From Mesostigma viride (taxonomy: Eukaryota; Streptophyta; Mesostigmatophyceae; Mesostigmatales; Mesostigmataceae), in assembly GCA_009746045.1 (NCBI GenBank), contig RPFO01001164.1, positions 2,501 through 56,089 on the forward strand: 53,589 nt of DNA, in the 5' to 3' direction. Below are positions 10,862-19,640 of this stretch, one piece after another. Within the stretch, counting starts at the first letter, position 1, and the number at the start of each line of letters is the position of its first letter. Under the pieces are notes generated by a model, which saw nothing but the letters and a program-made list of their open reading frames with translations, was not told where the DNA came from and ran no database searches. The position numbers were made by a program, and so were the translations under genes.

Positions 10862-11081
10862 GACGCCCAGTGTCAGGTTTGTCACCGGGTCGATCAGGCG
10901 GAGTCCATGTTATTGTGTGATCAGTGTAACTGTGGTTGGCACATGCAGTGCTTGCAGCCCGTGGTCACCAGCATTCCGGAGGGGGATTGGTTTTGTCCAG
11001 TGTGCACCGCTGCGCAGTTTACCTCCCGCAGCTTGACTGCGGTCACCGCTGCCCTTGTCTTGGTACGATCGCTGTCTTCGT
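10862..11081 (+). CDS. PHD-finger exon inside the CACTA element
   Basis: From 10871 the frame encodes a full C4-H-C3 zinc finger: cysteines at codons 1, 4, 16, 19, 27, 42 and 45, histidine at 24, with the hallmark blocks LLCDQC, GWHMQC and DWFCPVC. Codon spacing is typical of PHD fingers, which bind histone H3 tails. An in-frame stop at 10859 and another at about 11079 mean it must be an exon. The CAG or TAG acceptor upstream and GGTACG near 11060 are candidate borders. Partner exons were not found. It shares the strand of the transposase 2.7 kb downstream and could encode its N-terminal part or a separate chromatin-targeting protein. Confidence 0.75.
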
Positions 11082-11185
11082 GATGGGGCCGGTCGCCAGC
11101 GAGGGGGGGAATCATGGGACAGGTCCTCGCCCACCCCACAGGGCATGCAGTTAAGGCAGGCACATCAGCTCAGCTCATTTGGGTT

Positions 11186-12795
11186 TTACCAAATTAAGCT
11201 GAGTGGCCAGCCGCCATGGTGGCGCCGGAGATTGTGGCACGCAGACGCGACACCCTCGGCGTCACCGTAATGCATCGTGGCAAAGTCAACAAACAGCATT
11301 TGCGAGCCCCCATCACGCTCCACAAACCGCGTGCCGTAAGGGGCCTTGAGCTTCGGCTTCACCTCCACCACTTTGCCAGGCTCCCAAACATACGCAGCCG
11401 GCCGCGCCCCATCGCGCTCGTACTTGTACCTTTGTGCCACGAAGGCCCCGTGCAGTGCTTCTCCGAAACCACCAGGGCCCGGTCGCTCTTGAACCACCGC
11501 GGTTGGCAGTAAGGTGCTCAGATAGTGCGCAAGCCCCAAGTCCATGGGACCACTAGGAAGCTTTCGCTTTGCAGCCGGCTTCTTGCTGGCGGGCGGCTTC
11601 TTGCTGGCGGCCGGCTTGTTGCTGGCGGGCGGCTTGTTGACGGCGGGGCGCGACGTGATGGGCTCGAAGACATCTGGCTTGATGGCAGGCACACGAGCAG
11701 GCGGGAGACCATCCGGCATTGGCAGGTCGGCCAGCTTGGGCACCGTAGTGGGCGGCTCCACGGTGTTGTTGGGCACCGGAGGGGACGGCTGCACAGCGTT
11801 GCTGGGCACCGGAGGGGGCGGCATGACAGGCTGCGTGCCAACGGGAGGGGGCGGCGGTACAACCTTCTTGGCCACCGGAGGGGGCGGCATGACAGGCTGC
11901 TTGGGAACGGGAGGGGGCGGCGGTACAACCTTCTTGGCCACCGGAGGCGGCGGCCTCACATCCGATACCTCCACAGGTGCAGGCGCGTACCCTGCCACTT
12001 CCTGCTCTAACTCCTCCTCAAGGGCAGCCAGCCGAGCTCTGAGTCTTTGAATTTCATCTGCTCGGACGCGGACGCCTGTGGCCTGCTGCACAGGGTTGGC
12101 CTCCGGCTTGACCTCCGGCTTTACTTCCGGCTTTACTTCCGGCTTGACCTCCGGCTTGGCCGCCGGCTTGGCCGCCGGCTTGGCCTCCGGCTTGGCCGCC
12201 GGCTTGGCCGCCGGCTTTGCCGCCGGCTTGGCAGCAGGAGTTGTCTGCAAGCAGAGGGCGGGGCATGGAATAAGGACGTTAACATTCGGGAAGTCGGTTA
12301 GTAGCAGACCTGCGATGAAAGAAAAAACCAAGAAGCTTGCAGACTCCTGTAGCTAAAGATAGCGTTATTACCTTTGGCATGTTGGTCACGTCGCTTAGCG
12401 CTTTGGTATTTTCCTTCACGTCATCATCCTCGTCCTCGGCAAAACTCTGCCTCTTTTTTAAGCTGGAGTTGCTTAGCCAGCGGCTCAGCTCCTTTTTTAC
12501 GAATTCTTCAACACTTAGGGCTTTGGGTTTGGAGCCCTTGGGCTTCTGGGCATTGAGCTCACCAGTCGTCGGGTCTACCACCCAGCTGGATGCCTCATAC
12601 TTATCCAGCTCTGCACGGTTGTCGTCAGCCACACATGTTTCTAGAAAGTTTATGCAGGTCTTCTTTACCCGGTTAATGACAGCATCCACCATGGCGCCAT
12701 CCTGTTCTTTGAGGACATACCCCTCACGAGGTATGCACGGCCAAAGGTCGTGATTTGAAGTCTTAAGGTCCGCACATATTCGGAGGGAACGACGT
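11186..12795 (-). CDS. CACTA cargo gene, proline/lysine-rich protein (at least two exons)
   Basis: Exon 12795(?)-12372 encodes CIPREGYVLKEQDGAMVDAV, INRVKKTCINFLETC and an acidic KRQSFAEDEDDDVKE stretch. A 127-base GT-AG intron (12371-12245) joins in phase to exon 12244-11186. That exon has about 14 AAKP/EVKP units, a coiled coil (DEIQRLRARLAALEEELEQE), a PPPPVAKKVVPPPP-type region, SKKPPASKKP repeats, and a folded-looking C-terminus (VWEPGKVVEVK, YGTRFVERDGGSQMLFVDFA). No known family was recognised. The start is unresolved: two frames overlap at 12690-12800. It is transcribed divergently from the transposase. Confidence 0.6.
12050..12244. repeat. 12-base coding repeat (AAKP/EVKP)
   Basis: About 15 copies of a 12-base unit (GGCTTGGCCGCC and variants such as GGCTTTACTTCC) directly after the intron acceptor of the minus-strand gene. 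Copies fall in two blocks, AAKP and EVKP. Confidence 0.85.
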
Positions 12796-12799
12796 TTTG

Positions 12800-13726
12800 T
12801 TTCGGCTTTTCCTCTTCTGACGCTCTTGCATCAAATTTCTCCCACTCCTCAGGACTGCACACGTGAGCTGGTCGTAGCACTGCAACCCTTCTCGGCATTT
12901 ACAACGTTCGGTCGCACACCACCATGCGACCAACGCTGGCTAAGTCCGGAATCCCCCCGTTTTGCGAACGGAGACGGTGCCAACGTATACATGACGCACT
13001 GCACCTGCCTCTGTCCGCCGTTGGATTCAGCAGATCGACGAACCTGGCAGCATCCCGCGCAAAAATTTTTTGAACGTCTTTCGCCAAAAGGCACCAACGG
13101 CAGCTACACAAACGGCCGGACCGCACGCCTCGCGCGGGGCCCGCACGCCCCGCGCGGCTGCGTGCGGATCGGCTAAACTCCGTACTGCTTGGTACAAGTA
13201 CAGAGGCCTCAGGAGCTAAGGCTGTACCGTTTCAGTAGACTTCTACCAATGAGCCCGTGACTAACCAACACTACCGTACACTGACCGTAATATCTACCAT
13301 TTGAATGACTGAGAAAATGTCCGTTTGATCAAAAGGGATCGACGACATCGAAAGCGTTGGCGAGCAGACACAAACTTGCAACGGGTGACTTAGCGGCTAT
13401 CACGGCGGCGGGTGGCACCAGAAAATGGCGGTCCCACCCATGGATACCGGAATCGAGCCGAACACTTACATCGACACACATGCTAGCTGGCCAAATTTCG
13501 TGATGTCTCCTTTCCTTCCTCCACGGATACCTACATTGTCCAGTTTCATTGGTCATCCTGCAGGCTTCCTGAGTTTTATCGCCAAATTATGTTGGATGCG
13601 TTCCTGGAAATGTCGACTGAGCCGGACTTCATGGTCACGGTTGATTAGTGAGCTGCCAGTGGTCTCACTGGCGCAGACGCCCTAGCGTGGCTCGATTTGT
13701 GATCCCGATGGCGACTGGTTAGCCAC
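12800..13726. promoter_or_regulatory. Divergent intergenic region between the CACTA cargo genes
   Basis: Lies between the minus-strand cargo gene and the plus-strand transposase. Only short ORFs are present. It holds a large GC hairpin at 13121-13167 and probably both promoters, though no TATA element stands out. Confidence 0.4.
13121..13167. other. GC-rich hairpin
   Basis: CCGCACGC (13121-13128) pairs with GCGTGCGG, and CGCGCGGGGC pairs with GCCCCGCGCG, around a six-base loop CCGCAC. The same bases also read as two near-identical direct repeats of 17 bases. Confidence 0.8.
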
Positions 13727-13768
13727 GGAGGGCCGGCATTGACCATCAACGGTCGATGCCGGCCCTCC
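13727..13768 (+). other. 18-bp hairpin just upstream of the transposase start
   Basis: GGAGGGCCGGCATTGACC (13727-13744), loop ATCAAC, then GGTCGATGCCGGCCCTCC (13751-13768). One position is a G-T/U wobble; the other 17 pair exactly. It ends 15 bases before the ATG at 13784, so in an mRNA it would sit in the leader close to the start codon. Confidence 0.88.
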
Positions 13769-13783
13769 ATGTAGAGATTGTAA

Positions 13784-16700
13784 ATGCGTCAAGGACAGAC
13801 AGTCGATGAATTCATGGCCGAGGACCCTGACGACGGGTCGGCCAGTGGAGAGGATGCAGCACGCCAGTTTGCTAGAAATTATGACGAAGCAGTGGCCAGA
13901 GTCAAGGACGATACGCCATTGTACCCGGGATCTGAGAGCAAGGCCTTGATGTTTACATTGCAATTGCTGACGCTAATGGGGGAAAACTCATGCCCTCAGA
14001 CCTTTGCTGATGAGCTCTTTAAGCTGTTGGGAAACGTTCTCCCCGCGGGCAACGCTCTGCCCGACAGTATCTCGAAGGCACGGAAAGTGATCAAAGGCTT
14101 GGGCTTGGGGTACCGTGTGTACGATGCCTGCCCATGCGAGGGTTACTTGTACAAGGACAAGATTACTAAGAGCTGCCCTCTTTGCAAGCTGTCGCGCTAC
14201 GAGACGTACACTGACAGAAACGGTGACATCGTCAACTCGCGGAAAGCGCATCGCCAGGTTAGGCACTTCCCCCTGATGGATCGGATTAGGGCCTGGTTCC
14301 GAGTCCCGGAAATGGCGGAAGCCCTTCAGTACGCTGCGAAACATGAAAACAGGGAGCCAGACTCATCCACGCGCGTTGTGGACGGCTTGAAAGGCAGGTT
14401 TGCACTTGTTTCTACGCCTTCTGTTATGCAATGTGTGCCAAAGTATCAAGTTCGAGATTTTTCCTCTTGCGCTTATCTTTTGTTTGTACTGCTCTGATGG
14501 ATACCTTTCTTTTTACGTCTGGTGTTTCTTGTGCATGGACCTGTTCGTGCAGACAGCCGTGCCATCCAGCACATAAAGAACAACTGGGACTTTCGCAGCC
14601 AGCCGCGGAACACCATCTTCCTTCTGAATTTTGACGGAGTATGTCCAAGGTCTTTCATGGATACCCACAGCAGCTGGCCCGCGTTTGTTTCCTGTGTGAA
14701 CTTGCCCGAGTGGGTGATGGTGAATGGGCGGTTTTGCCCTATGGTGCTTCTTGTGGGCGCCATGAAGGGGAAGGCACCCAAGAACATGACCATTTTTTTG
14801 GACTTGATCGCTGAGGACTTCCTGGTACTGTGGAAGGGGTATTACATTTGTGATGTGACGCTGGACGTGGCGGGTGTTTACACTACGACATTTGTGAGGT
14901 CCATTCTTGCTGGCATAATTCACGACTACCCGGCATACTCCAAGTCCCTGAACATTCCAGATGCAGGGTACTATCAATGCGTCCTACATGGTGATGAGTG
15001 GCGTGGGGTTTTTATCTCAAATGGCCGTATCGTTCTCCTTGGCAATGACCGCATGTTTCCCGAGGGTGACCCCCGCCGGCCGGCTCACGCTCCTGTTGTT
15101 CAGGAGATGGACCATGCTGGCTACCTGAAGTACTGTGCTACGCTAAAAAAGCAGCCCGAGCCGTTTCTCAAGTTACCGTACTGGGTTCACCTGAAGATCC
15201 GTCATTTTATTGACGAGTTCCATCTGTGTCCCAACAACTTCAAGCGGGTCATTCATTGCACAAGCGGTAATTGCTAAACATTTAATTGTATCATTTCATT
15301 GTGATTGTTGCATGCATACATTGACTGTGGCCTATCTGTTCACATGGAAAGCTGATGTAATATTTTTTTTTTTTTTTTTCTGTTTGTACTATATGCAGGG
15401 AAGGCTATGGCGACCGGGTCACTTCGTGGCAGGCTGAAGGTCCTCGGTCTGAACCCGGAGCTGTGGCGGCCTGATGAAGACCCTCCACCGGAGGGAGACC
15501 CACCACCGGAGGGAGACCCACCACCGGAGGGAGACCACCAAAGTCCACCGAAGAAAGGCCGCAAGAAGAAGAGGGCGCCAGCACCGCGCCCCGGGTTCCA
15601 GCTGACGGCTGAGGAAAAGGCTGATATCAAGCGTAAGTGTGACATTGGGTTTTTATTTTTCCCGTAATTTGGAAATTTAATATGTAGGACTGACTATGGT
15701 CTGTGTGATTTACATAGGACTGACTATTTTTTTCGGCTGTCGTGTTACTACTATGTGTTATTTTTTTGCGTGTGGTTGTAATGCGCAGGTCTCGATGACA
15801 TCATGGCGCATAGCCTACCCGACTACTTCACCGGCCGGATCAGTGGCTTGCTCTGCGATGCGAAGAGTACTGAAAAATCCAAGACGCGTGACAAGATCCT
15901 CTACTTTTGCAAGCAACTCCCGACCATCTTGCGTGGGCGGTTAGATGACGATGCACGGCAAGCATTTCTCCTTCAATCAGCGGCCTGGGACTTTGTGTTT
16001 TCTAGCGGCCCGGCGACTCAGCAGCAGTTGGATGACTGCGGCGAGATGTTTTTGCTTGCTGCTGTGGCGATGGAGCGTATAGCGCCAGCGTCTGAGATGG
16101 CAAAATCTGTTCATATGATGGCCCACCTGGCCCAGCAAATCCCCTTGTTGGGTCGATGTGACACCCGCACCATGGCGTCGGGCGAGCGGATGATGGGGGC
16201 CATCACGAAAGCTAAGCTGTCCAACGTCAATGTGGAGTGCTCCATGGACGGAGCATATCGCAAGTCTGAGGCGCTGACCCATCTGGCCTATCACATGGTG
16301 AAAACCGGGATGGTAAGTACACGCTAGTGACCGATTTTTTTTTTTAATGGATTTGTGTGCAGATTTAGTGTTATGTACGCGCTGCTTGTGGCCCGGTCTT
16401 GTGCTGCATGCAGCTAATTTCTGTGCATATTTGTGTGCGCTGCTTGCAATGTCTTGTTTGCTTTCTTTTTTTTCTTTCAGCCAAAAGACCGCTACTACAT
16501 CTGGGACGTCATCCACGCAGACCCGTCCAAGAAGGTCGAGTTGGGGGGGCGCAGCCGCAAGGTTAAGAATTTCTACACTTTCACCGCCGCGGAATCTGAT
16601 GAAGTGGGCGCGATTTTGTTGGAGTATGCGCTGCCCAATGCGGAGTACAAAGATCCCGAAGTCAACGGCGATGAGGCCTACTGGTAAGACGCCGCTGTCC

Positions 16701-17919
16701 TATTATTGTAAGTTGCTATTCTTTGAGCTGATTTTCTTTCAGTATATATGGAACTTCATCTGATTTCCAAGGACTACTGCCGTTATTCTAATTTTTTTTT
16801 TCTTGCATTGCTATCTTGCTTTGTATACGATGTGCATGCAGGCGGCCCTTGTGCAGCGACCTCTCATGGCTCAAAGACTGGATCGGACTCAACCAGCAGC
16901 CGCTGGTCCCGGAGCTTGTCCAGGCTGCAGCAGCCGGCGTGCAGCTCAAGGCTGAGGAGTATGATAGGGTGCACTTGTACGGTTTCAATTACCGGACAAA
17001 AGAAGCTGACAGGAAGCAAGCATGGCGGACTGCAAACTGTGGTGTAGCCTACCATAAGGAGGGAAGCAGCACTCAGTACGGCTACCTGACCCACATTCTC
17101 GTGGCGAAGCTGGTGCAGCCGGTGGGGAACTGGACTCAACAGCTTGTGCTGAGAGTAGAGCTTTTCGATGCATCGGAGGTGGCTTACATTCGGGATCAAC
17201 GCTTGGTGTTGGTCCGCAGCGCCGAGGCACCACGCACGGCAAAGCTAGTGTGGCCAACATCTGTTAGCTCTGTTGGGTTTGTGCTGGACCCACGGCATCA
17301 GCCCCAGCTTTCGGTCATTCACTGCAAGCTGCCCCGTCACCTGGCAACCGGGTGGGCTTTGGAGAACGAGTTTTTCCAAAGCACGGCGACAAGGTGGCAG
17401 GAAGACATCAGGTACTTCCCACCTGAGCCGCCCGCTGAACGGCCGCCCGCTGAACCGCCGCCCGCTGATCCGTCGCCCGCGCCATCAAGCACGGCGGCAC
17501 GACCTTCACGCGCAGCCCCGCCGCGCAAGAAAAAGAAGCCGCCCGATGAACGGCAGCCCGCGCCGGCAACCACGGCGGCAGGACCTTCACGCGCAGCCCC
17601 GCCTCGCAAGAAAAAGAAGCCGCCCGCTGAACGGCAGCCCGCGCCGGCAACCACGGCGGCAGAACCCTCACGCGCAGCCCCGCCTCGCAAGAGAAAGAAG
17701 AAATCTGAGGCTTTGGCGCCTGCATCACACAAGGGGAAGGAGCCCATGCCCCCGTTGCGCACAAGTGCACGCGCGCGCACGGTCAGGGACTATAGAGAAC
17801 AAACCCTAGCAACGAGGGGAATGACAGTGATTTTAACGGTAGTGATGCCAAGGATGATTCTGATTGATGCTGCTGCGCCAGCATTTTGCGGCCTCATTAG
17901 ATGCTGCTCACAAGTGTAA
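13784..17919 (+). CDS. TNP2-type CACTA transposase, six exons
   Basis: Exons 13784-14397, 14557-15266, 15399-15632, 15789-16312, 16481-16683 and 16842-17919 join in phase with GT-AG borders. Exon 1 has the YPGSESKA...LLTLMGENSC block and GLGYRVYDACPC...CPLCKL cysteines typical of Transposase_21 (tnp2). Exon 2 has the DDE-like core: FLLNFDGV, the HSSWPAF region, IIHDYPAYSKSLNIPDAGYY and GNDRMFPEGDPRRP. Exons 4-6 carry a helical domain and LYGFNYRT...GYLTHILVAKL; exon 6 ends in three PRKKKKPP-type basic repeats, probable nuclear signals. TAA precedes the ATG in frame, so this start is likely, but an N-terminal exon is possible. Confidence 0.85.
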
Positions 17920-17944
17920 TCATGCCGATATTATGTTGAATAAA
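17915..17944 (+). terminator. Transposase stop and polyadenylation signals
   Basis: TGTAA, the usual green-algal signal, overlaps the stop codon (17915-17919), and AATAAA follows at 17939-17944. Confidence 0.45.
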
Positions 17945-17989
17945 GATGCATCACTCATTGTTTGGGCCTAAACTGACTTGTTGTCGGTT

Positions 17990-18335
17990 CAGCCCTTGTG
18001 TTTTTTACCACTTTTGTGCTCGTCGTGGTGTTCTTTTTACCACTTCAGCCACTTTTTATCACTTTTTACCACTTTTACTGCTTTTTACTGCTTTTTACTG
18101 CTTTTTACTGCTTTTTACCACCATTTTCCACCTTTTACCACTTTTACCACCTCCGTTAGGTGGTAAAAGTGGTAAAAGGTGGTATTTTTTACTGCTTTTT
18201 ACTGCTTTTTACTGCTTTTTACTGCTTTTTACTGCTTTTTACTGCTTTTTACTGCTTTTTACTCCTTGTGGGTGGTAAAAAGTGGTAAAAAGTGGTAAAA
18301 AGTGGTAAAAAGTGGTAAAAGTGGTATTTTTTACC
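17990..18335. repeat. Right subterminal repeat array
   Basis: Mostly TTTTTACTGC units (at least twelve copies in two blocks, 18071-18118 and 18189-18262) with TTTTACCAC units between and GTGGTAAAAA units at 18270-18330. The ACTGC variant is absent from the left array, so the two ends are not the same. Confidence 0.88.
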
Positions 18336-18353
18336 ATCCCTGAGTTCCTAGTG
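18329..18353 (-). repeat. Right terminal inverted repeat of the CACTA element
   Basis: Complement of CACTAGGAACTCAGGGATGG followed by TAAAA. Flanked by the TA target duplication at 18354-18355. Confidence 0.92.
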
Positions 18354-18355
18354 TA

Positions 18356-18520
18356 CCTCAAGCTCCGGCAAACCAAGGCGGGCCAGCCGGCCGGTGTTCT
18401 GGAAGGGGGCGGCCATCTACGTCGGCCACAAGCCCTGGCACGCGACCCCCTCGACCACCGCGGCCCCAGCGACTACAGCCGCCCCAGCTTAGGGGAATAC
18501 AGCAGTAGTAGTGTAGAATA
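18356..18520 (+). pseudogene. ORF1-like protein of the ORF1-only element (3' half)
   Basis: Resumes the frame split at 8165: LRQTKAGQP, then a frameshift relative to the minus-strand copy (QPVYWKGAAIYVGHKPWQA there). The stop is near 18519. Confidence 0.75.
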
Positions 18521-18776
18521 GTTAGAAAGTGGCCTTGTACATGCACGCCTACTACAGGCACTATACCAGCTGCTTCATGAGCATTAATTAGTCATGTACT
18601 TGTGTGCCCACGACGCGCCACACACCAGATGATGCCTAGCTTTAGTTATTTAGTTATGCTGCGACTACGCAGAGAGCCACTCTCTGCTGAGAAGCCATGC
18701 CTTAGCTTTTGTCTAGCCATGTTGATCTTCCCTCCCCATGACAGGCTCCCCCTTAGCTGGGCATAGCTTGATAGAT

Positions 18777-18796
18777 TAGTTAATTAATTAATTAAT
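18777..18796. mobile_element. Tail-only insertion: a TTAA run flanked by a target duplication
   Basis: AGCTTGATAGAT occurs at 18765-18776 and again at 18797-18808, and between them lies only TAGTTAATTAATTAATTAAT. The second ORF1-only copy has a single equivalent site (43 kb away, near 44040). This looks like target-primed reverse transcription that stopped inside the tail. Confidence 0.75.
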
Positions 18797-18837
18797 AGCT
18801 TGATAGATCATGGGGGTGCAGGTGCCCTTGTGCACCC

Positions 18838-19488
18838 TATGCCTAGAATGTTTGCCTAGCTGTGCCAACACACCTAGTCACGTGCCGCCAACGCACGGTA
18901 CACAACCAGCCATAGCCTAAGTTAGCCTAGTCCTAGTACAGCCATGCTACGCCCTGGCTATCAAGGAGACAACCAGTGCAGGCCAGAAATCGGGAGAATC
19001 CGGACCATGGTAGCTCGAGCCTGCCGTTATCTTGTCCGAGTCGTTCAGGATGATGAAGATGAATGGTGATGGAAATGTGTATCCTTGTGCATTGAAATTA
19101 TGGCTGGCTTACGTGTAGAGCGACTAGATGACCTAGACGGTGGGGCCGGAAACAGCATGCTTGATCTACGTTCACATGGCTTTGTTCGGATTACTTGCCC
19201 ACGCTATACTTGTTATGCTACGCTTACATGGGTCTTATTGCACCCACAGTTTGCCGGATCGTTAGCGTGTCCGTCTAGCTAGCGCGCCCGAATGCAGCTG
19301 TGGCATGCCTTTGGCATGAAGGAGACTGGGGGTCTCTGCCCTTTCTCCTGTAGTAGTGCACACACAGGGATTAAAAGCACTTCGGTGCTCCGTGACTCCC
19401 CAACGGGAGCACGAGTTTAATTAATTAATTAATTAATTAATTAATTAATTCATTCATTCATTCATTCATTCATTCATTCATTAATTAA
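18838..19488 (+). mobile_element. 5'-truncated LINE family B 3' end with 10-base target duplication
   Basis: TTGTGCACCC at 18828-18837 and 19489-19498 flanks a 651-base insert absent from the minus-strand copy of the host element. The insert ends in the family B hairpin (GTGCTCC 19385-19391 with GGAGCAC 19406-19412) and a tail of TTAA units followed by about nine CATT units. It is non-coding. Confidence 0.82.
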
Positions 19489-19640
19489 TTGTGCACCCCG
19501 AGCAAGTGTTGTTGATACATTCCCACCCTTAAGCAGGGAGTAGCTTAGAATGTATTAAAAGCCATATGCCCCTTCTCTGGGATATGTGCTACATTTACTC
19601 CCAACGGAGTTATGTTTCTAATTAATTAATTAACTAATTA

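Larger units (their letters stand above)
8166..18353 (+). mobile_element. CACTA (EnSpm-type) DNA transposon, apparently full length
   Basis: The ends are inverted: CACTAGGAACTC-GGGAATGGTAAAA at 8166 and the complement of CACTAGGAACTCAGGGATGGTAAAA ending at 18353. Target bases TA are duplicated (8164-8165 and 18354-18355); the uninterrupted sequence survives at 44447-44448 in the second ORF1 copy. Long arrays of GTGGTAAAAA-type subterminal repeats lie inside both ends, as in plant CACTA elements. Cargo: a TNP2-type transposase, a PHD-finger exon and two minus-strand ORFs. A 2-base duplication is shorter than the 3 bases usual for plant CACTA elements. Confidence 0.93.
18521..19640 (+). repeat. 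3' UTR and tail of the ORF1-only element, with two later insertions
   Basis: Blocks match the 3' region of the minus-strand copy (44320-43890): the GCCACACACCAGATGATGCC region, CTCTCTGCTGAGA, CCCCCTTAGCTGGGCATA, GGGGGTGCAGGTGCCC, then after a gap ACATTCCCACCCTT and ATATGTGCTACA. It ends in a hairpin (ACTCC-CAAC-GGAGT, 19597-19610) and a TTAA tail. There is no reverse transcriptase between ORF1 and this end. Confidence 0.75.

Noticed and set aside
8166-18353. KDZ (Kyakuja-Dileera-Zisupton) transposon
   Set aside because: The ends read CACTA and the exon 1-2 motifs fit Transposase_21/TNP2 better; KDZ elements make longer target duplications.
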